NCBI GenBank assembly: GCA_001411745.2
Contig: LIQB01000005.1
Location: forward strand, 62,001 to 126,000
Source of the DNA: Psychrobacter glacincola
Lineage (GTDB): Bacteria > Pseudomonadota > Gammaproteobacteria > Pseudomonadales > Moraxellaceae
Direction: 5' to 3'
DNA length: 64,000 nucleotides
Under the pieces are notes generated by a model, which searched no databases, was not told where the DNA came from, and was given only the letters and a program-made list of their open reading frames with translations. A program made the translations under genes and the position numbers. Numbering within the stretch: position 1 is the stretch's first letter; every line of letters begins with the position of its first letter. This document shows, one piece after another, positions 54,298-63,510 of this stretch.

Positions 54298-55152
54298 TTA
54301 AGTGGCTTTCTCTAATGACTTTCTGACTGGTGCAAAACTACGTCTATGCGCAGATAATACGCCGTATTTTTCGATTGCCTCCATGTGTGCGCGTGTTGGA
54401 TAGCCTTTATGTTTGGCGATACCATATTCTGGATGCTCAGCATCAAGCGCATACATGGCTTTGTCACGGCTGACTTTAGCCAATATACTGGCGGCAGCAA
54501 TGCTGGTATGACGCGCATCGCCCTTTACCCATGCTTGGCAATCGATAGTCGATTTTTCTATACCCAGTTCAGCGAGCATTGCCTCATTTAATTCAGGGCA
54601 GCGATTACCATCGAACAAAACTTCGACCTGCCTCATAGAGTTGACAAGATGATGAGCAATGGCTTTTAACAATACTTCGGTACATAAGCGCATACCGAGC
54701 ATCGTCGCTTGCAAGATATTGACTTGATCGATGACCGCTGCTGGGATCTCGGCGACAACATAACCAATAGCATGCTGCTGAACCAACGGATAAAGACGGT
54801 CACGCTTCTTTTCACTCAGCTGCTTGGAGTCGGTCAAGATAGATAATGGCGTGTCCTTTAATGGCTGCATCTCAATCAATCCTGACCAAGTTTTAGGCAA
54901 TATCGCAGCAGCCACATTGACGCTACCGAGTAACGGCCCACGTCCTGCTTCATCAACGCCTATTTGTAGCGTTGACTGCTGTAAGCCTTGTTCCACCTTG
55001 ATCAGATACTGAGTAAGTAGCTCATCAATATCTACCTGACCCGATAAACGAATAGGCTCAACCAGCTGTAGATATTGACCTTTGATATCAATTTGCTCAA
55101 TACTTATATCAATCGGGGTAACGGAGTTGTCGGTTTGGTACTGGTTACTCAT
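54298..55152 (-). CDS. rnhB: ribonuclease HII with N-terminal extension
   Basis: The enzyme removes RNA from RNA/DNA hybrids and single ribonucleotides. The core (about 62-280) has IGVDEAGRG with the catalytic Asp67-Glu68, [19 protein letters not shown], and [22 protein letters not shown] with the third and fourth acidic ligands. Compared with E. coli (about 198 residues) it has about 60 extra N-terminal residues of unknown purpose. It follows lpxB on the same strand, as in many gammaproteobacteria. Confidence 0.93.
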   Translation of the reverse strand: MSNQYQTDNSVTPIDISIEQIDIKGQYLQLVEPIRLSGQVDIDELLTQYLIKVEQGLQQSTLQIGVDEAGRGPLLGSVNVAAAILPKTWSGLIEMQPLKDTPLSILTDSKQLSEKKRDRLYPLVQQHAIGYVVAEIPAAVIDQVNILQATMLGMRLCTEVLLKAIAHHLVNSMRQVEVLFDGNRCPELNEAMLAELGIEKSTIDCQAWVKGDARHTSIAAASILAKVSRDKAMYALDAEHPEYGIAKHKGYPTRAHMEAIEKYGVLSAHRRSFAPVRKSLEKAT

Positions 55153-55225
55153 AGGGGCGCGTTATCTTTGTTATTAGGTATCATTGTGATTAATAGAAGA
55201 AGAAATGATCGCAATCAATAATGGC

Positions 55226-56533
55226 TTAAATCCGATGTTTCGCTTGGATAAACCATTGCTCAATCACGCTATTAGCGGGATCATGATTACTCTGCTGTTG
55301 TAATAAGTGCTTGGTGGCGATGAGATCTTTTAATTGCTCAGCATAGGCACGCGGTTGCAGTAGCCGCATGACCGTACGACAGATATTGTCACCACTCGCC
55401 TGCTCTTGAATCAACTCAGGAACGATTGCAGTATTAGCCAAAATATTGGGCAGCGCCACATAAGGCACTTTGACCAAGCGTTTGGCAATCTGATAGGTGA
55501 GCTTATTTAATTGATAAACCACCACCATCGGTCGCTCTAATAGCATCGCCTCTAGCGTTGCAGTGCCAGATGCCAGCATTACAATATCTGAGGCTGCCAT
55601 CGCTTGCTGACTAAAGGCTGGCTGGCTATCATCATAAACTACAACGATGGCAGCACGCAGTTGCTCTGAGCGCTGATCAATAACATCTTGGACGATGTAT
55701 TGGTGATTCTGGTCGACGGTCGGAATGATAAAGCACAGCTTGGGGTCAAGCAATATCAACTTTTGAATACCATCTAACATCAATGGCAAAATAGCAGTGA
55801 TTTCACCGCGCCGAGAGCCTGGCATTACACAAATAAGCTGGCTGACATCGTCAAATCGTTCAATAAAAAACTGCTGCAAGCCATCGTTGTGCCAAACCAG
55901 CTCACTACGGCGCTGATTGATCGGTGTCTCTAATAATGTTTGATCGATCGTACGCAACAGTGGATGACCAACACATATTGCTGGATGATTATGGCGCTCA
56001 TAAACGGACAGCTCAAAGGGGAACAAACACAACACAAGGTCGGTCGCTGCTTTAATATTATGAATACGTGACTCACGCCATGCCCAAATAGAAGGGCTCA
56101 CATACTGCACGCAGAATACGCCTTGCGGTTTTAATTTTTTAGCCACTCTAAGATTAAAATCAGGCGCATCAATGCCGATAAACCAATCAATATCAGCGGC
56201 TTTAAATGCACTCAGTAATTCACGGCGAGCTTTAAGCAAGTCAGGCAATTGCGCCATAACTTCTACCAAACCCATCACCGCTAAACGCTCCAACGGAAAA
56301 ATGCTTTGCAGCCCTTGCGCTTGCATCTTTGTACCACCAACACCGACCCACACAATATCATCGCGTAGATTATTCATCTGCTGCATGAAGTCTGCGCCCA
56401 AGCTATCCCCTGACACCTCACCTGCGACGATACCGATGACCAATGGCACAGTCTGTAATTCAGCACTTCGAATTTCAGTCTCTGTTTGGTCTATAAGGTT
56501 ATGATATTGATCAGGCGTAGCAGAATCTGTCAT
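55226..56533 (-). CDS. lpxB: lipid-A-disaccharide synthase
   Basis: LpxB joins UDP-diacylglucosamine and lipid X to make the lipid A disaccharide. The 435 residues show GIVAGEVSGDSLGADFM (about 34-50), GLVEVMAQLPDLLKARREL, IGIDAPDFNLRVAKKLK, the CVQYVSPSIWAWRESR strand, PFELSVYERHNHPAICVGHPLL and LLASGTATLEAMLLERPMVVVYQ near the end. All are typical. It is followed by rnhB (about 70 bases), but lpxA/lpxD/fabZ are elsewhere. Confidence 0.95.
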   Translation of the reverse strand: MTDSATPDQYHNLIDQTETEIRSAELQTVPLVIGIVAGEVSGDSLGADFMQQMNNLRDDIVWVGVGGTKMQAQGLQSIFPLERLAVMGLVEVMAQLPDLLKARRELLSAFKAADIDWFIGIDAPDFNLRVAKKLKPQGVFCVQYVSPSIWAWRESRIHNIKAATDLVLCLFPFELSVYERHNHPAICVGHPLLRTIDQTLLETPINQRRSELVWHNDGLQQFFIERFDDVSQLICVMPGSRRGEITAILPLMLDGIQKLILLDPKLCFIIPTVDQNHQYIVQDVIDQRSEQLRAAIVVVYDDSQPAFSQQAMAASDIVMLASGTATLEAMLLERPMVVVYQLNKLTYQIAKRLVKVPYVALPNILANTAIVPELIQEQASGDNICRTVMRLLQPRAYAEQLKDLIATKHLLQQQSNHDPANSVIEQWFIQAKHRI

Positions 56534-56870
56534 GACAAGCTCTCGATATTAAAAAATACAATAAATGCATATAAAATAAATGAATGATTATTATAAAATA
56601 CGACGCATAAAATCTGCGCGAAAGCTCTGTGATACCTAAGCATTCGCCATACTCACTATTTTATCGTCATACCTTTTATATTGTCATCATACGTGACGAT
56701 GATACAAATAGCTAAATTAGCTGATAAAAGCTAGAAATGACTATTTAACGGGTTAATTTGTTTTTCTATACGGACAGATAAATTGAGTAACAATCTTGCT
56801 TGTTGAAGCGCTCATATACGATTGGCGCTGAACAAGTATAACTAAGTTTTGGTTTCCTCATTCCAGTTAT

Positions 56871-56884
56871 CAGTTAATTAACTG
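56871..56884. promoter_or_regulatory. 14-bp palindrome upstream of the DAHP synthase gene
   Basis: CAGTTAATTAACTG is a perfect palindrome 77 bases before the start codon. It could be an operator of an aromatic-amino-acid regulator; it does not match the TyrR consensus and matches TrpR only loosely. The rest of the 427-base gap (56534-56960) shows nothing else. Confidence 0.3.
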
Positions 56885-56960
56885 CGCGACTGCCCTTGTC
56901 AACCAACACTTTTGTCCGCATAATGAAACTCCCTATAAATCAGCTAGACGATATATAACC

Positions 56961-58043
56961 ATGACAACATCAGTTACCCATAATGCAGATATTGACGACG
57001 TGAATATTGAAAAGTTCATTCCTTTGATCACTCCCGCTGAGCTAAAAACTGAGCTACCTTTATCAGATGCAGCCTATAAAACCGTATTAAACGGTCGTAA
57101 TACCATCCAAAACATCTTGGATGGTAAAGACAAGCGCCTCTTTGTGGTCATCGGCCCCTGCTCTATTCATGATATCAAAGCCGCTCACGAATATGCCGAT
57201 CGTTTGGCCATATTAGCAAAAGAAATCGAAGATAGCGTGTTTGTGGTGATGCGCGTATATTTTGAAAAGCCGCGCACAACCGTTGGCTGGAAAGGCATGA
57301 TTAATGACCCTGATATGAACGACAGCTTCGATATCGAAAAAGGTCTGCGTACTGCCCGTAAGCTACTGCTCGATTTGAATGAAAAAGGTCTGCCTTGCGC
57401 CACCGAAGCACTAGACCCGAATACCCCGCAGTACATGCAGGATTTGATCAGCTGGTCAGCGATTGGCGCACGTACCACTGAGAGCCAAACGCATCGTGAA
57501 ATGAGTTCAGGCTTATCGTGCCCAGTAGGCTTCAAGAATGGAACAGACGGCGGCATGACAGTCGCTGTTAACGCAATGCAAGCCGTAAAAGAAGGTCATA
57601 GCTTCTTAGGTTTGTCAGCAGATGGTAAAGTCTCCATCATCAAGTCTAAAGGCAACCCTTACGCGCACGTGGTACTCCGCGGTGGTAACGGCAAGCCCAA
57701 CTATGACGAAACTGCGGTTGCACAAGTGGAAAACGAGCTGGCAAAAGGCAAAACCAATAGCAAGATTATGATTGACTCAAGCCATGCCAACTCAGGTAAA
57801 GACCCATATCTACAACCGATGGTTATCCAAAACGTTGCAGAGCAAATTCAAAACGGTAATAAATCAATTATTGGCATGATGATTGAGAGCCATCTAAAGG
57901 GCGGCAATCAAAAACTAACGGCTGACTTGAGTCAGCTTGAATATGGCAAGTCCATCACTGATGGTTGCTTAGATTGGGATAGTACGGTCACTGCTTTACA
58001 TAACCTACGTGATATGGTCAAAGACGTTTTGCCGAATCGTTAA
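56961..58043 (+). CDS. 3-deoxy-7-phosphoheptulonate synthase, class I
   Basis: The first shikimate-pathway enzyme (PEP + erythrose-4-P). The 360 residues contain KRLFVVIGPCSIHD (about 58-71) with the metal cysteine, EKPRTTVGWKGMINDPDM, TESQTHREMSSGLSCPVGFKNGTDG and IMIDSSHANSGKDP, the hallmarks of AroF/G/H-type enzymes. Which inhibitor it senses (Phe, Tyr or Trp) cannot be told by eye, so I leave the symbol open. It ends at a strong terminator shared with pepN. Confidence 0.95.
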   Translation: MTTSVTHNADIDDVNIEKFIPLITPAELKTELPLSDAAYKTVLNGRNTIQNILDGKDKRLFVVIGPCSIHDIKAAHEYADRLAILAKEIEDSVFVVMRVYFEKPRTTVGWKGMINDPDMNDSFDIEKGLRTARKLLLDLNEKGLPCATEALDPNTPQYMQDLISWSAIGARTTESQTHREMSSGLSCPVGFKNGTDGGMTVAVNAMQAVKEGHSFLGLSADGKVSIIKSKGNPYAHVVLRGGNGKPNYDETAVAQVENELAKGKTNSKIMIDSSHANSGKDPYLQPMVIQNVAEQIQNGNKSIIGMMIESHLKGGNQKLTADLSQLEYGKSITDGCLDWDSTVTALHNLRDMVKDVLPNR

Positions 58044-58098
58044 TATTGACAGTCCCTCATCACGATAAAGATCACTCTATCTTGATGAGTTGATCAGC

Positions 58099-58137
58099 AA
58101 AAAGCCCGTCTGACATAGTATGTCAGACGGGCTTTTT
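58099..58137. terminator. bidirectional terminator between the DAHP synthase gene and pepN
   Basis: AAAAAGCCCGTCTGACA (58099-58115) pairs perfectly with 58121-58137 around TAGTA, then T residues. Confidence 0.93.
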
Positions 58138-58202
58138 TGTATGCTTTAACTTATTAGCTTATCACGTTTAATTTTTCAACGTAACTGATAAAATATTACG
58201 CT

Positions 58203-60845
58203 TTATACATTTGCCGCACCTAAAACACTGTTTAGACTTTCAAGTACATGCTTAGAAGAAGCCTGCTTTTGCAACTCAATCAACCGTTCATGCGCCATTT
58301 GACGACTTGGCTCAGCTAAGGTATTCCAACGCGCTAGCACTTGCAATAAGCGCGACGCCAAAACAGGATTGGCATCATCCAACTTTTTAATCACACCAAT
58401 ATAAAGCTCTAACCCTTCTACCGTCCATAAGGCCGTCGGCTGCGAGGTGAAGGCGCTGACCACTGAGCGTACACGATTGGGCGTATTCCAATCAAAATCT
58501 GCGTGAGCGATCAAGGATTGGATAGTATCAGCGGTGACAGTATCAGCAGACGCTTGCACACTAAACCATAAATCGATGACCAAATCATTATTTTGGAAGC
58601 GATTATAAAATTCCGCCAAATACTCATCAGCATTTAGCAGTTGATGATTGACCATCGCTTTCAACGCACCGAAACGCTCCGTCATACAGCTTGCATCATC
58701 ATACTGCTGCTGCGCCCATTCATCTGCGCCATCGACATTTGCGGTCAGCGCCATATCGAGCACCACATTACGCAAGGCACGGATGCCACGAGCCTCGGCA
58801 CTATCTTTATAAGACCGCATAGGTAACTGCTCATAAAGCTCAGCCCATTGATCTTTTAGCGCCTCTGCAAGCTGCTGATACAAGTCGTCGCGCTGCGCTT
58901 TCACCAATGCTGGATCGTAATCTTTATGAATAGCAGACGCCAGCTCTTGCGCTGATGGAATATCAAGCAAGCGGGCAGCCAACATCGCATCCTCAGCCGC
59001 GAGCACAGGCAATGTCTGCGCTAGTGCTTGCAGATAGATATCAGGACTGCTCTTCTCGCCTTGACCTTGCAACAAGATACGATTGACCAGCATCTGTGTC
59101 ACTTGCCAGCGGTTAAAACCATTGGTTTCATGTTTGAGCAAAAATGCCAAATCTGCATCTTGATAATCATAATTGAGCTGTACTGGCGCACTAAAATCAC
59201 GTAGCAAGGATACAACAGGCTCACGCGCTATATTTTTGAAGGTAAAGGTTTGCGTGGCTTGATCGAGTAGCAGCATACGCTCAGCCACAATGTCACCAGT
59301 GTCTTTATCAAATAGCGCAGTCGCGACCGGAATAGGCAAGGGTTTTGGCGCAGCAAAGCCACTGACATGACGGGTTTGCTGATTTAACGTAATCGTCAGT
59401 GTCTGCGCTGCATGGTCATAATGTTGATGACCAGACACCATTGGTGTGCCTGGCTGACGATACCAGTCGATGAAGCTTTCAATCTTGCTATCAGTGATGC
59501 TAAGCGCAGATAAAAAGTCCTCAACCGTGACTGCTTGCCCATCATAACGACGGAAATACTCATCCGTGCCTTTACGAAAATTCTCGGCTCCTAACGTATT
59601 GGCAATCATGCGCACGATTTCAGCGCCTTTCTCATAAACAGTCGTCGTATAAAAATTATTAATCTCGACAAAACTCTCAGGGCGTACCGGGTGCGCCAGT
59701 GGTCCTGCATCCTCCGCAAACTGATGAGCACGCAAGGTCGCCACATCATCGATACGCTGTACGGCACTCGACTGCTGATCCGCTGAGAATGATTGATCGC
59801 GGTAAACAGTAAAACCTTCTTTTAAGCACAATTGAAACCAATCACGGCAAGTGATGCGATTGCCTGTCCAGTTATGAAAATACTCATGGGCAATGATGGC
59901 TTTCACACTAAAGCTACGCGCATCCGTTGTCGTCTCAGGACTGGATAACACACAAGCGGTATTAAAAATATTCAGACCTTTGTTTTCCATTGCGCCCATA
60001 TTAAATTGACTCACGGCAACAATCATATAGCGATCTAAATCGTAGGCGCGACCATAATTGACCTCATCCCATTTCATCGAATCCTTCAACGCTTGCATAC
60101 CGACATCACATTTATCAATGTCAGCAGACTTTGCGTATATTTCCAGCAACACCTCACGACCTTCGCTAGTGGTATAAGAATCCGTTAATACGTCTAAATC
60201 AGCGACAACGCAGGCAAATAGATAGCTTGGCTTATTGGTTGGATCATGCCATATCGCATAATGACGGTCTGGGGCATCTGCCACCTCACCTGCTTCAACC
60301 AAGTTACCATTGGCCAATAGTGTTGGATAACGCTTATCCGCCTCAAGACGCGTAGTAAATATCGCTAGCACATCGGGGCGGTCTGGATAAAAAGTGATTT
60401 TACGAAAACCTTCCGGCTCGCACTGGGTGACAAACATCGTCTCATCACCACTGCCCGCCATATAGAACCCTTCAAGTGCGGTATTGGTCTGCGGACAGAT
60501 ACGTACTTGAATCTCTAAAACAACCACATCAGGTGCATTAGCAATCGTCAACGTGCCTGCTTGTTGTTGATAATCCTCAGCCGTCAATGGCTTACCATTC
60601 ATCGTAATGGCGATCAGTTCCAACTCCTCACCGAACAATACGAGATCTCCTGCTGTTTGACGTACCATCTTCAGAGTGCTGTCTACCTGTGCATGATTTT
60701 CGAACAGTTTAATATCTAAATCAACCGTTTCCACATCAAAGCTAGGTTTCTGGTAATCTTTTAAATTAATTTTACTTGGTGCATGCGGTGGCACATCTGG
60801 CATATCAGGATTAATGATTTGAGCATCAGTTTCAGCAATAGACAT
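58203..60845 (-). CDS. pepN: aminopeptidase N (M1 family)
   Basis: A zinc aminopeptidase that removes N-terminal residues from peptides, in the cytoplasm. The 880 residues show the substrate-anchoring GAMEN at 284-288, the zinc motif HEYFH at 320-324 with Glu343 as third ligand in LKEGFTVYRD, and the M1 domain order (N-terminal beta, thermolysin-like catalytic, C-terminal helical). The length equals E. coli PepN. It is a single gene with no neighbours of related function. Confidence 0.97.
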   Translation of the reverse strand: MSIAETDAQIINPDMPDVPPHAPSKINLKDYQKPSFDVETVDLDIKLFENHAQVDSTLKMVRQTAGDLVLFGEELELIAITMNGKPLTAEDYQQQAGTLTIANAPDVVVLEIQVRICPQTNTALEGFYMAGSGDETMFVTQCEPEGFRKITFYPDRPDVLAIFTTRLEADKRYPTLLANGNLVEAGEVADAPDRHYAIWHDPTNKPSYLFACVVADLDVLTDSYTTSEGREVLLEIYAKSADIDKCDVGMQALKDSMKWDEVNYGRAYDLDRYMIVAVSQFNMGAMENKGLNIFNTACVLSSPETTTDARSFSVKAIIAHEYFHNWTGNRITCRDWFQLCLKEGFTVYRDQSFSADQQSSAVQRIDDVATLRAHQFAEDAGPLAHPVRPESFVEINNFYTTTVYEKGAEIVRMIANTLGAENFRKGTDEYFRRYDGQAVTVEDFLSALSITDSKIESFIDWYRQPGTPMVSGHQHYDHAAQTLTITLNQQTRHVSGFAAPKPLPIPVATALFDKDTGDIVAERMLLLDQATQTFTFKNIAREPVVSLLRDFSAPVQLNYDYQDADLAFLLKHETNGFNRWQVTQMLVNRILLQGQGEKSSPDIYLQALAQTLPVLAAEDAMLAARLLDIPSAQELASAIHKDYDPALVKAQRDDLYQQLAEALKDQWAELYEQLPMRSYKDSAEARGIRALRNVVLDMALTANVDGADEWAQQQYDDASCMTERFGALKAMVNHQLLNADEYLAEFYNRFQNNDLVIDLWFSVQASADTVTADTIQSLIAHADFDWNTPNRVRSVVSAFTSQPTALWTVEGLELYIGVIKKLDDANPVLASRLLQVLARWNTLAEPSRQMAHERLIELQKQASSKHVLESLNSVLGAANV

Positions 60846-61198
60846 GGGTATTCCTATTATTATTTATGGCAAAAAATATATATGGTAAAAAGCGGGATAA
60901 TTTAGGTTAAGGCAGGTCATCAATTAGCATAATCTTATGACCATTAACATGATAATGGTATCTTGCTACATTGACCTAAACTGCCAAATTTCAAGAGCAG
61001 GTCCCAATTTTATTATGTTCATCGTCCCTGATACTTATCAAAATGCGATAGCAATGAGATAGTCGATATATCAAAAGAATAAGAGAGTCGACATATTAAA
61101 AGAGCAGCATAATCAGCATCAATCACCCATTGGATAATCACGATTAAAATGATTTAATAGGGTCACTGATGACCAACACTCGATAAACGGCCTATTAT
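60846..61198. other. 353-base divergent region between pepN and the DUF6231-like gene
   Basis: AT-rich with no coding frame. It contains a small hairpin, ACCATTA (60940-60946) with TAATGGT (60953-60959) around a 6-base loop. Promoters for both genes should lie here but were not placed. Confidence 0.4.
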
Positions 61199-61795
61199 AT
61201 GATAAAGCAAACCGACAGTCGCTCAGACATTACGTTACCATTACTGATAGATTACGTTGAGGCTCTTTTGCCCTCACTAACCATACAAGCGAACGCATCC
61301 ACAACGATTGAATCTACTAATAATGACACTGAGTTGCTGTGGGTCGTCCCAGATCAAAATGCGCGGTTAGCATTAAAGACACTGCTAAAAAATACCCGCT
61401 CACCACAAATATCGACATTATTAGAGCTCAATCAACGACAATTACCTGAACGTTATGAGCTCGCCTGTTTTTGGTTGCCCACACTCTCACCAGAGTTTCT
61501 GCAGCAGTATATTCCGCTGCTCATGCGCTATCGAGATCTTTATGCGGCACACCTGCTAATCGCCCTTGATGACACCCTAGATCTAAAAGCTTATGGCTTT
61601 ACCCCATTTGATATCTTGAATGAACCATCTTTAGAGATGAATACTACTGACAAATCAGAGCAGCCTTCATCTGTAAAGTCATCAGCGTCCGCTAGACTTT
61701 GGCAGTTCAATTTATATGACTATAAACAGCTGCCAAATTGGTTAAATGCGGATTATTGGGCCAATCCTGAAAATTGGGGCAAGCACCGCTGGTAG
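61199..61795 (+). CDS. hypothetical protein resembling DUF6231
   Basis: The protein (198 residues) is soluble, with no signal or membrane segment. A Rossmann-like pattern is hinted at by ELLWVVPDQNARLALKTLL and ERYELACFWLPTLSPEFL. The end is very characteristic: SARLWQFNLYDYKQLPNWLNADYWANPENWGKHRW, rich in Trp/Asn. This end occurs in a gammaproteobacterial family I recall as DUF6231, a name I give with moderate confidence. Function unknown. Confidence 0.6.
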   Translation: MIKQTDSRSDITLPLLIDYVEALLPSLTIQANASTTIESTNNDTELLWVVPDQNARLALKTLLKNTRSPQISTLLELNQRQLPERYELACFWLPTLSPEFLQQYIPLLMRYRDLYAAHLLIALDDTLDLKAYGFTPFDILNEPSLEMNTTDKSEQPSSVKSSASARLWQFNLYDYKQLPNWLNADYWANPENWGKHRW

Positions 61796-61844
61796 TAGAT
61801 CTCATATCTATCTGTAAATTCTAGCATTATTTACAGTAATACTA

Positions 61845-61873
61845 CTTACATAAAGTAACATTTAGTATATGAT
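61845..61873 (+). promoter_or_regulatory. predicted promoter of the Pal gene
   Basis: CTTACA (61845-61850), a 17-base spacer and TATGAT (61868-61873), about 80 bases before the start codon. Pattern match only. Confidence 0.4.
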
Positions 61874-61951
61874 AGATAGCAATTGCCTAAGTTTTATCGT
61901 AAGCAGTTCAAAAAAAACAATTTTAATTAATTAAAATTTTAGGAGCTCATT

Positions 61952-62470
61952 ATGTCAACCAGTTTTTCTAAGATCGCAGCCCTCGCTGTATTATCAAGCG
62001 CTGTGGCACTAACCACAGGTTGTGCGACCAAACGTGCTACTTCTGAAGTCGTGGTTGCCCCACTAGGTATCCCAGGTGGTCAAGTTGGATACACTGGCGC
62101 AGTCATCGTAGATAACTCAAGCGCGGTTATTATGGGCGCAGAAAACCTACAGGCGGTTGTTTACTTTGCTTTTGACAGCAGTGAAATTACTTCACAAGCA
62201 GCGAGCATTCTTAATCAACATGCCAGCTTGCTAAACTCAAACCCAGCAGCTAGCGTTGTTATCGCAGGTAATACTGATGATCGCGGTAGTCGTGAATACA
62301 ACATGGCACTAGGTGAGCGCCGTGCTGCTGCAGCACGTGATTACCTTGCTACTCAAGGCGTCGCAGTAAACAATATCCGCATCATCAGTTATGGTGAAGA
62401 GCGCCCTGCTGCCGCTGGTAATACTGAAGAAGCTTATGCACTAAATCGCCGTGCTGAATTGTCTTACTAA
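61952..62470 (+). CDS. pal: peptidoglycan-associated lipoprotein (Pal)/OmpA-like
   Basis: The protein (172 residues) has a lipoprotein signal ending ALTTGC (Cys24), a short linker and an OmpA-like peptidoglycan-binding domain (about 68-172): VVYFAFDSSEITSQAASILNQHASLLN, VVIAGNTDDRGSREYNMALGERRAAAARDYL and YGEERPAAAGNTEEAYALNRRAELSY. This is the Pal pattern, tying outer membrane to peptidoglycan. The tol-pal genes tolB/tolA are not adjacent, so it could be a Pal paralogue. It has an AGGAG ribosome site. Confidence 0.87.
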   Translation: MSTSFSKIAALAVLSSAVALTTGCATKRATSEVVVAPLGIPGGQVGYTGAVIVDNSSAVIMGAENLQAVVYFAFDSSEITSQAASILNQHASLLNSNPAASVVIAGNTDDRGSREYNMALGERRAAAARDYLATQGVAVNNIRIISYGEERPAAAGNTEEAYALNRRAELSY

Positions 62471-62520
62471 CACCAGTAAAACCAATCACAGTCGATAAAG
62501 CTCAACATATTTTATAATTG

Positions 62521-62553
62521 AAAGCCCAGCAATAATATATCGCTGGGCTTTTT
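62521..62553 (+). terminator. terminator of the Pal gene
   Basis: AAAGCCCAGC (62521-62530) pairs with GCTGGGCTTT (62542-62551), then T residues. Confidence 0.88.
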
Positions 62554-62591
62554 GCATGTTACTAAGTGAACGAATCCAATAGATGTAATCA

Positions 62592-63392
62592 ATGATGCCA
62601 AGCTCTATCTTAAATCTGACCCATGTCCAATATACCCAGCTCGATCCTGCAACGTGGTGCGCCACTGCACAAGTGAGCGAGCGTTCATCCCTCAACTTCA
62701 AAAGACTGTGGGATGAATTACTGTGGTCATCCGCGAACAATATATCGCAAGTAGATTTTCAGAAACTTTACGAGCTTAGTTGGCATTACTGCCTGTCACC
62801 AGTAAGTTTATCAACACGTGAAATGGCGCAGCATCAACGTCAACTACAACGTAAAGGCGTTCGATTATTGCTACAACAATTACTGAGTGAGCTAAAGTTG
62901 TGCGATACTTTGGATGAGTCAAATTTCCCGTATCGGCTTAGCAGCAGTGAATATTACGTATGCTTTAGTCATACAGGCAGCAAGAATCATGATATTAATC
63001 AAAATACTGTTCAGACAATCTATACATCATTGAACAGTAAAGTAACAGTGGTCATTAGTCGTCACCGTCCCATTGGTATTGATATTGAAACCAATCATGT
63101 AGCATGGCACGTAGCGCAGCGGTTTTATTCTGAGCATGAAATGGCTGCTTTACAAGCATTATCCCCACTTCAGCGTAAGATTATCGCTAAATTACTGTGG
63201 CAAATAAAAGAAAGTTTTATCAAAATTCATCAATACAAACTGGCACAAGGGTTAGGAGTAGATTATTCCTACCTGATTGCTGATTTGATTCATGCTATTA
63301 AAGAACCATCACCTTTAATGGTCATAGCAGACATTAAGTCCGATTACCGTATCGCGGTATTGTCAGCGCAACAAACCATCGTTATTTTCTAG
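62592..63392 (+). CDS. 4'-phosphopantetheinyl transferase superfamily protein
   Basis: The enzyme would activate carrier proteins by adding phosphopantetheine from CoA. The 266 residues contain FSHTGS (about 125-130), GIDIE at 162-166 (magnesium ligands D164 and E166), RFYSEHEM and WQIKESFIK at 203-211 (K206/E207), the order seen in Sfp/AcpT-type enzymes. No NRPS/PKS gene is nearby, so it may serve fatty-acid or other carriers. The gene begins about 120 bases after pal, past the terminator, with a weak ribosome site. Confidence 0.83.
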   Translation: MMPSSILNLTHVQYTQLDPATWCATAQVSERSSLNFKRLWDELLWSSANNISQVDFQKLYELSWHYCLSPVSLSTREMAQHQRQLQRKGVRLLLQQLLSELKLCDTLDESNFPYRLSSSEYYVCFSHTGSKNHDINQNTVQTIYTSLNSKVTVVISRHRPIGIDIETNHVAWHVAQRFYSEHEMAALQALSPLQRKIIAKLLWQIKESFIKIHQYKLAQGLGVDYSYLIADLIHAIKEPSPLMVIADIKSDYRIAVLSAQQTIVIF

Positions 63393-63438
63393 ACCATTTA
63401 CATCTGTTATTCATTCTAACAACTACCCTTTCACAGAC

Positions 63439-63472
63439 AAAAAAAACGACCCTAAAAAGGATCGTTTTTTTT
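63439..63472. terminator. bidirectional terminator
   Basis: AAAAAACGACCC and the matching GGATCGTTTTTT (one mismatch) flank a short loop, with A and T tracts. It serves the transferase gene and the convergent outer-membrane gene. Confidence 0.8.
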
Positions 63473-63510
63473 ACTATTCTTCTAATAACAGTACTTAAAC
63501 TGTGATTAGA

